From the NCBI GenBank assembly GCA_946480545.1, contig CAMLKY010000155.1, positions 1-5,909 on the forward strand: a DNA stretch of 5,909 bases, read 5' to 3'. Positions within the stretch are counted from its first letter, which is position 1, and the number at the start of each line of letters is the position of its first letter. This document shows positions 1-4,579 of the stretch, in pieces. The translations under genes and the position numbers were made by a program. Source of the DNA: an uncultured Acidobacteriota bacterium (GTDB taxonomy: Bacteria > Acidobacteriota > Blastocatellia > Pyrinomonadales > Pyrinomonadaceae). The notes below the pieces were generated by a model. It was not told where the DNA came from, did no database searches, and saw only the letters and a list, made by a program, of their open reading frames with translations.

Positions 1-210
1 GGCAAGGCGCTGGCCGAAAACCAGGCCATCCAGTGGCCGCTGGTGGAGCTCTCGACCCAGGCCGAGATGCTGCGCCTGCTGATCCGCAAGACCGCCTGGG
101 AGATGGACCAGATGTCGAAGGTCGAGGTCGAGAAGCGCCTCTCCGACAAGGTCTCGATGTGTAACTACTGGGCCAACCGCCTGGTCTGCGAGGCGGCCGA
201 CCGGGCGATG
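1..210 (+). other. Acyl-CoA dehydrogenase C-terminal domain fragment (truncated at both ends)
   Basis: The 70 codons read GKALAENQAIQWPLVELSTQ and onward to NRLVCEAADRAM. This matches the C-terminal helical bundle of flavin-dependent acyl-CoA dehydrogenases: the segment after FG[KR]x[IL]xxxQ and leading to the conserved (Q)VHGG(x)GY motif. That motif, the R-R-x-I-TEG-[ST] segment and the natural C-terminus are absent; the similarity stops after the Met codon at 208-210. Codon use is striking: 68 of 70 codons end in G or C, against 47 of the next 70 (counted by hand). The family assignment rests on recalled consensus and is solid for family, weak for subfamily or substrate. Either a gene remnant fused by rearrangement or a foreign read joined in assembly would give this picture. 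Confidence 0.75.
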
Positions 211-1848
211 CGTCCGACGGCGGCAGTGGGCCGTGCGAACCGCGCACAATTCGCATCTTACGTGGCTTCGAACAGGAAGAAGCGAACGACACAGGCAAAA
301 GCGAACCAGGCGCAGCTCGCAAAAGCACGTGCGCGCGAACGCAACGCAAAGATCGCGCTTTCGAACACCCAAACGGCCAAGGCCGATACGATGCTCGACG
401 CAGGCCAGGTCGATCAGGCGATCACGACTTATCGCGAGGCATTGAAAAACAATCCGCGTAACCAGGATGCGAAGCTCGGTCTGAGCGACGCACTGGCGGC
501 AAAGGGAATCGATGTGGCGGGCGATACCAACAACGTCGCGGCCGCAGTCTATCTTGAAGAGGCGGTGACGCTCGATCCGAAGAATGATGTCGCCTACGCG
601 AAATTGGGCCAGGTCTACGAAGCAAAGAATGACGCTACACGGGCGCAGCTGAATTACGAAAAGGCGCTCCAGATCAATCCCGAGCTGAGCACCCTTTACG
701 TGCCGGTCGGAATGTTCTATCTGAACGGCGGCGAGATCGCGAAGGCGGAGTACTCGGTGCACAACGCCGAAAAGCGCGGCGTCGCGGATGCTGAGTTTCA
801 CAACCTGAAAGGGATGGTGCTGTATAAGCAGAACAAGAACGCCGAGGCTCTGCAGGCGTTCGAGAAGGCGCTCGCATCGGACGCTCGTAATTCGACCGCG
901 AAGTATTACCGGGCCGCGATATTCGACCGGCTCAACCAGCCCGACCAGTCGATGGCTGCATATCGCGAAACGGTCGCGCTCGACCCAGGCTATGCTCCTG
1001 CATGGTTCGACCTCGGCGTCATGTACTACAACCGCGGCGACTACGCGAATGCGGTCACTGCGTACAAAGAGGCGATCCGGGTCGATGCTAATTACTACGA
1101 CGCCCACGCAAATCTCGCGAGCACTTACCGACAGCTCGAGCGCTATGCGGAAGCAAATGCCGAATACAAGCTCGCCGAGGTCGGCATAAAGGACCGCCCG
1201 GATCTCTATCTTGAGTGGGGATTCTGTCTCGGGAAGACGAACGAATGGGACAAGGCCATCGTACGGCTCGAACAGGCCCGGACACTAAGCCCGACCGCCG
1301 TCGATGATTCGAATCTCGGCTGGGCATACTACAACGCCGCCCAAGCCGACAAACAGGCCAAGAAGGACGCGGAAGCGAACGCAAAGCTTCAGAAGAGCCG
1401 TGAATCGCTGCAGGCGGCGACTCAGAAAGATCCAAAGCTCGATGCGGCGTACATGAACCTCGGTTCGACGAACAATGCTTTGGGTGATTTCGAAGCCGCG
1501 GTCGCGGCGCTGAATATTGCACTGACGCTGCGCCGAGACTGGGTGATCGCAATCAACCAGCTCGGTGTTGGCTACCGCGGGTTAAATAATCTGACGGCGG
1601 CGATCCAGCAGTTCAACCGTGTCGTCGCTCTCGACAGCAACAACGTCGCCGGTCTCTTCAACCTCGGCTCCGCCCAATATGCGAGTGGAGACAAGAAGGG
1701 CGCGAAGAAGACGCAGGAACGATTGAAAAAACTGAACCCGGCGCTCGGCGCACAACTCGACGGAATTCTCAGCGGTAAAGTGATCGTCGACGAAGCAAAG
1801 AAGAAGATCGAGAGCAAGGTTCCGAAGGTTCCGCGGATACCGTTCTAA
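1..1848 (+). CDS. TPR-repeat protein, 5' partial, with an acyl-CoA dehydrogenase-like N-terminal piece in frame
   Basis: This frame is open from the first base to a TAA at 1846-1848; a GTG at 43 could serve as a start, but the same protein similarity continues upstream of it, so I treat the 5' end as missing. After the dehydrogenase-like part (1-210) comes a basic, Ala/Gln/Lys-rich helical stretch (about 211-370). About 11-12 tetratricopeptide units follow, from about 373 to 1746, with typical signatures such as LGVMYYNRGDYANAVTAYKEAI and LGQVYEAKNDATRAQLNYEKAL. One unit near 1345-1395 carries a Lys/Ala-rich insertion. The protein ends in a charged helix and a short Pro/Lys tail (KVPKVPRIPF). 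TPR arrays are helical scaffolds for protein binding; no partner can be named. No signal peptide or membrane segment is visible, but the true N-terminus may have been replaced at the junction. The TPR identification is firm; the specific role is unknown. Confidence 0.85.
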   Translation, partial: GKALAENQAIQWPLVELSTQAEMLRLLIRKTAWEMDQMSKVEVEKRLSDKVSMCNYWANRLVCEAADRAMRPTAAVGRANRAQFASYVASNRKKRTTQAKANQAQLAKARARERNAKIALSNTQTAKADTMLDAGQVDQAITTYREALKNNPRNQDAKLGLSDALAAKGIDVAGDTNNVAAAVYLEEAVTLDPKNDVAYAKLGQVYEAKNDATRAQLNYEKALQINPELSTLYVPVGMFYLNGGEIAKAEYSVHNAEKRGVADAEFHNLKGMVLYKQNKNAEALQAFEKALASDARNSTAKYYRAAIFDRLNQPDQSMAAYRETVALDPGYAPAWFDLGVMYYNRGDYANAVTAYKEAIRVDANYYDAHANLASTYRQLERYAEANAEYKLAEVGIKDRPDLYLEWGFCLGKTNEWDKAIVRLEQARTLSPTAVDDSNLGWAYYNAAQADKQAKKDAEANAKLQKSRESLQAATQKDPKLDAAYMNLGSTNNALGDFEAAVAALNIALTLRRDWVIAINQLGVGYRGLNNLTAAIQQFNRVVALDSNNVAGLFNLGSAQYASGDKKGAKKTQERLKKLNPALGAQLDGILSGKVIVDEAKKKIESKVPKVPRIPF

Positions 1849-1868
1849 ACTTTATCGTTCAGGTTGAC

Positions 1869-1918
1869 CGACTGGCGGACGCAGGCGCAAAAAAGCGCTT
1901 GCGTCCGCGTCGAGTTTT
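1869..1918 (+). terminator. Rho-independent terminator after the TPR gene
   Basis: A 14-pair stem, GCGGACGCAGGCGC (1875-1888) against GCGCTTGCGTCCGC (1895-1908) with one G-T wobble, closes an A6 loop. Four more pairs (CGAC 1869-1872 with GTCG 1909-1912) extend it across a 2-nt bulge. AG and then TTTT (1915-1918) follow. It begins about 20 nt after the TAA of the TPR gene, as expected for its transcript end. Confidence 0.85.
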
Positions 1919-1929
1919 AGTGCTATAAT
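1899..1929 (+). promoter_or_regulatory. Extended -10 promoter for the haloperoxidase gene
   Basis: TGCTATAAT at 1921-1929 is a perfect TATAAT preceded by TGn, the extended -10 form. The -35 is poor: TTGCGT at 1899-1904 gives a 19-nt spacer and lies inside the right arm of the upstream terminator. Transcription would start near 1936, leaving a leader of about 130 nt before the ATG at 2069. The -10 match and its location between a terminator and a gene support it; no experimental evidence is available. Confidence 0.65.
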
Positions 1930-1941
1930 TCGCCGTTCATT

Positions 1942-2039
1942 CCAAAACACCAACGTCCAAAGCAATTCACGCGGGAGCGTTTTTCCCATAGTTTTGGTGC
2001 AGATTCGTCGATCGCAAAGCGGAGATCACCGTCCGCTGC
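1942..2039 (+). promoter_or_regulatory. Structured 5' leader of the haloperoxidase mRNA
   Basis: Inverted repeats fill this untranslated stretch. CCAAAAC (1942-1948) can pair with GTTTTGG (1991-1997), enclosing a small ACGC-GGGA-GCGT hairpin (1969-1980) that runs into five T residues (1980-1984). A second hairpin pairs AGCGGA (2018-2023) with TCCGCT (2032-2037) around an 8-nt loop, extendable by two G-C pairs across an AA bulge. I recognise no known riboswitch consensus here. The short hairpin plus T-run could be a weak attenuator, but a 4-bp stem is marginal. Confidence 0.3.
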
Positions 2040-2053
2040 ACACCCGTAAATCC

Positions 2054-2060
2054 AAAGGAG
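2054..2060 (+). promoter_or_regulatory. Ribosome binding site deciding the haloperoxidase start
   Basis: AAAGGAG lies 8 nt before the ATG at 2069-2071. This fixes the start there rather than at in-frame codons further upstream (the frame is open back to at least 1994), which have no Shine-Dalgarno sequence. The site is followed by ATGTAATG, in which an ATG-TAA start-stop pair overlaps the true ATG. Confidence 0.85.
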
Positions 2061-2068
2061 AAGATGTA

Positions 2069-3781
2069 ATGAAGGAAGTATCAGTTGATCCCCAGGCCCC
2101 AGCCTCCACCGATGAGCCGGACGGCCTCAGTCGAAGGCGGTTTATCGGAAACCTTGGTGTCGCAGTTGGAGCGATCGGCGCCGCGCCGTTGCTCGGTGGA
2201 AGTGAATCCACTGCGTCGGCCGCGCCTGCCGCGGCTCCCGGAAACGGAAACACCGCGGCTGGTATGGGCCGCATGAACGACTGCTTTGCGTACCGCCGTG
2301 ATGCGGCTATTGCCAGTCGCGTGAACGTCGGCCAGCAGCCGGGCAACGGAGATCTGGCCCGGTATTCTGATTACAGCGGTATCTACAGCAAGGGCCTGTT
2401 GCATGACGCACTCGGAATTCCGAATGCGGCTGCCGCTTTGAGTCTTCTAAAGGCATTCCAGACTCGAAAGCATTCGGACTTCAACAGCATCATCGTCGGC
2501 ACACCGGGTGGAGGCCGCAACTCGCGGTTGAACGGGCCCCAGGGAGCGCTGGCTTTCGATCTTCAGGGAGTCGATTCGCATGCCACGGTAATTCCTCCTA
2601 GCCCGACTGTCAGCGTCTCCTTCGCGGACTATGAAAGCAATCCGCTTGTTGCACAGGCGTGTTCCGATCTGAACAGCACGTCCTATGTGAATTCTCTCGG
2701 CAGCTTGATCCCCGGACCTGTGACGCCGCAAAACCTGTTTCGCGGAAAGATCGTCGCGGGTGATGGAAATGTGAAGGGTCCCTACGTCTCGCAGTTTATG
2801 ATCCAGCCGACATATTACGGCTCTCAGGCGCTGGATCAGAAGTATCGGACCTTCATGCCGAACCAGAATTTCATGACGTCGGTCTCGACGTACCAGAACA
2901 TCCAGAACGGCGGGCCGGATGAAGCCGCCATGCTATTCGACCCCACTCCGCGGTATGTGCGAAACGGCTGTGATCTTGCGGCCTACACCCAGGTCGACGT
3001 GTTGTTCCAGGCGTACTTCACCGCGTTCATGATCCTTGCCGGGATCGGTGCCGGACCTAATCCGAATAACCCGTACATCGGATCCACGACTCAGAAGAGC
3101 TTTGGCACGCTCGGCGGCCCCGATGCTGCCGGGACTCTCTGCGAGATGGCGACCCGGGCACTTAAGGCATCGTGGTACCACAAGTGGATCAAGGACCTGA
3201 AGATGCGTCCCGAGGAATTCGGAGCCCTCGTTCACGCGCGCAAGACCAACGCGACGCCAATGCCACAGGCTGCTCTCGAGATCCATCCGGACGTATTGAA
3301 CTCGGCGGCGCTCGATATCGTCTTTTCGACGTACGGCACGTACCTGCTCCCGCAGGCTTTCCCCGAGGGCTCACCGACGCATCCGTGCTATCCGACAGGC
3401 CACGGAACGGTTGGCGGGGCGTGCATCACTGCACTCAAATTCTTCTTTAACGGAAGCCAGAAGTTGAAGCCACTGCTCGTCGCCGCGGGTCGTGACCTTT
3501 ACGAACCCAGTTCGGATGGGCTCGTGCTCACCGAGTATGAAGGCGCGGACGCTGACTCGATCGACATCAACGGCGAGCTGAACAAGCTCGCATGGAATGT
3601 CACGGTCGGCCACGGCATCCACTCGGGTATTCATTTCCGAAGCTCGTCGTATTGGTCGATCCTGCTGGGCGAACAGGTCGCCCTTTCGGTGCTACGCGAC
3701 AGGGCACGGTCCTATAACGAGCCCTTCACGGTCACTATCACAAAGTTCGATGGTACACCGGCGACGATCAGTAATCAGTAG
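2069..3781 (+). CDS. Tat-exported vanadium-dependent haloperoxidase family protein (PAP2-like)
   Basis: The 570-residue protein starts at the ATG served by AAAGGAG. Residues 21-27 (SRRRFIG) form a twin-arginine motif, followed by a hydrophobic Gly/Ala stretch and a likely cleavage near residue 51 (ASA-AP), so export of the folded protein by Tat is expected. The body carries the haloperoxidase/PAP2 signatures: PRYVRNGCDLAAYTQVD, then HKWIKDLKMRPEEFG with K372 and R380 spaced as in red-algal bromoperoxidases, then YPTGHG with H445 (PSGH variant, Ser to Thr), then GHGIHSGIHFRSS with H522, and the C-terminal LGEQVALSVLRDRA and FTVTITKFDGT. In this family these residues bind vanadate and H522 would be the axial ligand for peroxide-dependent halide oxidation. 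The usual second arginine (GRN...GVH) is replaced around H515-G516. A phosphatase-like activity is possible; halide preference cannot be told. It is transcribed alone. Confidence 0.88.
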   Translation: MKEVSVDPQAPASTDEPDGLSRRRFIGNLGVAVGAIGAAPLLGGSESTASAAPAAAPGNGNTAAGMGRMNDCFAYRRDAAIASRVNVGQQPGNGDLARYSDYSGIYSKGLLHDALGIPNAAAALSLLKAFQTRKHSDFNSIIVGTPGGGRNSRLNGPQGALAFDLQGVDSHATVIPPSPTVSVSFADYESNPLVAQACSDLNSTSYVNSLGSLIPGPVTPQNLFRGKIVAGDGNVKGPYVSQFMIQPTYYGSQALDQKYRTFMPNQNFMTSVSTYQNIQNGGPDEAAMLFDPTPRYVRNGCDLAAYTQVDVLFQAYFTAFMILAGIGAGPNPNNPYIGSTTQKSFGTLGGPDAAGTLCEMATRALKASWYHKWIKDLKMRPEEFGALVHARKTNATPMPQAALEIHPDVLNSAALDIVFSTYGTYLLPQAFPEGSPTHPCYPTGHGTVGGACITALKFFFNGSQKLKPLLVAAGRDLYEPSSDGLVLTEYEGADADSIDINGELNKLAWNVTVGHGIHSGIHFRSSSYWSILLGEQVALSVLRDRARSYNEPFTVTITKFDGTPATISNQ

Positions 3782-3857
3782 TTGGCCATTAGCTCGATCA
3801 TTCGGCAGCGCTGCTAACTGCAGATCACGCCGATAACGCTGATTCTCGCAGATCTCT

Positions 3858-3910
3858 TTTCGTGTGGGTTCGTGGAGGCTGAAAACGTGCAACCACGAAC
3901 TCACACGAAA
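3858..3910. repeat. Long hairpin, left module of the palindromic element
   Basis: TTTCGTGTGGGTTCGTGG (3858-3875) pairs with CCACGAACTCACACGAAA (3893-3910) at 17 of 18 positions, the exception being a G-T wobble, around a 17-nt loop. No T-run follows on either strand, so it is not a classic intrinsic terminator, although it is the first strong structure downstream of the haloperoxidase stop codon and could protect the 3' end of that mRNA. Confidence 0.75.
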
Positions 3911-4000
3911 TCGCACGAACAAAGCTAGGAACACGAAACAAGAACTTTCAGAATGGTGTGAGGACTTTCGAGTGTTTGTATGTTTAGGGTGCTCTTTTTC

Positions 4001-4165
4001 TTTTCGTGTTCTTTTCGTGTGTTTCGTGTAGTTCGTGGTTATCTTCTTCCGGTTCCCGCGAAATAAAGCCTGAAGACTACACAGAAACTTCGCATGCTTC
4101 GTGGTTATGGCCTTTAAGAGCCGAACCACGAAATAACACGAAGCACACTAAATAGCACGAAACAA
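4001..4165. repeat. Right hairpin module of the palindromic element
   Basis: The TTCGTG-rich arm at about 4001-4041 is roughly the reverse complement of the CACGAA-rich arm at about 4121-4165, with small gaps. Nested in it, TTCGTGGTT (4098-4106) pairs perfectly with AACCACGAA (4124-4132) around a 17-nt loop, the same loop length as in the left module. The right arm also resembles the right arm of the left module as a direct repeat, which suggests that the element arose by duplication or inversion of one hairpin unit. Confidence 0.6.
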
Positions 4166-4246
4166 ATCTGCCGGAATCAGCGTTATCCGCGCAATCGGCA
4201 GCTAACAGCGCCGCGGCGGTGGACCACGGCTTCTCCCGAGCGGCTG

Positions 4247-4276
4247 TTTCAGGAAATCCGCCGCCTCCTTTATAAT
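4247..4276 (+). promoter_or_regulatory. Promoter of carB, near-leaderless
   Basis: TATAAT at 4271-4276 is a perfect -10. The -35 is weak: TTTCAG at 4247-4252 gives an 18-nt spacer. A start of transcription near 4283-4286 would leave only about 6-9 nt before the ATG at 4292. No good Shine-Dalgarno sequence lies in front of the ATG (only GAGA), consistent with leaderless or near-leaderless translation. Confidence 0.55.
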
Positions 4277-4292
4277 TTCTCTTCACGAGAAA
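4276..4292 (+). promoter_or_regulatory. Small hairpin overlapping the carB start codon
   Basis: TTTCTC (4276-4281) and GAGAAA (4287-4292) are perfect inverted repeats around TTCAC, the last A being the first base of the carB ATG. If transcription began before 4276 this could mask the start. With the predicted start near 4283 only the right arm would be transcribed, so it may instead be a DNA-level operator half-site pair or chance. Confidence 0.2.
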
Positions 4293-4579
4293 TGCCGAAA
4301 CGCACAGATATCCACAAGATCCTCATCGTCGGATCAGGTCCCATTGTCATAGGTCAGGCTTGCGAGTTCGATTATTCGGGAACGCAAGCCTGTCGAGCGC
4401 TGAAGGCCGAGGGTTTTGAAGTCGTGCTCGTCAACTCAAATCCGGCGACGATCATGACCGACCCCGAGATCGCGGACCGAACGTACGTTGAGCCGCTCAC
4501 CGTCGAGTCCGCGACGGCCATCATCGAAAAAGAGCGGCCCGATGCGTTGAGCGAATGTCGACGCTATCAAGATCGGTGA
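4292..4579 (+). CDS. carB: carB N-terminal fragment (pre-ATP-grasp domain, ends at frameshift)
   Basis: This fragment has 95 codons, of which the first 86 are genuine CarB: the glycine-rich [17 protein letters not shown], the conserved [13 protein letters not shown] and the IIEKERPDA segment. The last nine codons (SECRRYQDR) are out of frame and come from reading the downstream carB sequence in the wrong register. The ATG at 4292 is chosen because MPKRTDI is the conserved CarB start. On its own the piece cannot bind ATP or make carboxyphosphate. Confidence 0.8.
   Translation: MPKRTDIHKILIVGSGPIVIGQACEFDYSGTQACRALKAEGFEVVLVNSNPATIMTDPEIADRTYVEPLTVESATAIIEKERPDALSECRRYQDR

Larger units (their letters stand above)
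3805..4214. repeat. About 410-bp palindromic intergenic element with terminal inverted repeats
   Basis: Positions 3805-3845 and 4174-4214 are ungapped inverted repeats matching at 34 of 41 positions, with a perfect 14-bp core GATAACGCTGATTC (3832-3845) against 4174-4187. The similarity continues inward with gaps (GCAGAT, then TTTCGTG). Inside lie seven TTCGTG (3859, 3869, 4003, 4014, 4023, 4032, 4098) and seven CACGAA (3894, 3904, 3914, 3932, 4127, 4137, 4156), many 9-11 bp apart. No plausible protein is encoded and no clear target-site duplication flanks it. It resembles a non-autonomous mobile palindrome (MITE-like) or a dispersed intergenic repeat. It accounts for most of the 510-bp gap between the haloperoxidase gene and carB. 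Confidence 0.75.

Noticed and set aside
1088..1552. 154-codon open frame on the minus strand
   Set aside because: It is antisense to well-formed TPR units, with an Arg/Ser/Pro-rich shadow composition and no recognisable domain.
1994..2068. Upstream extension of the haloperoxidase to a start at 1994
   Set aside because: No ribosome binding site precedes it, the added residues are unlike a Tat signal n-region, and a strong AAAGGAG is placed exactly for the ATG at 2069.
3859..4161. CRISPR-like array
   Set aside because: The repeated unit is a hexamer in both orientations with spacing of about 10 bp or irregular gaps; there are no 23-40 bp direct repeats with unique spacers and no cas genes.
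4213..4264. GCGGCGG (4213-4219) pairing with CCGCCGC (4258-4264) as a carB leader hairpin
   Set aside because: The stem is short and GC-rich with a 38-nt loop, and it lies upstream of the predicted transcription start, so it would not be in the mRNA; probably chance.
3692..4286. Two minus-strand open frames (145 and 69 codons) across the intergenic palindrome
   Set aside because: Their low-complexity Lys/Thr/His/Arg translations come from the repeated CACGAA/TTCGTG arms, and neither has a convincing start signal; the palindrome itself explains the sequence.
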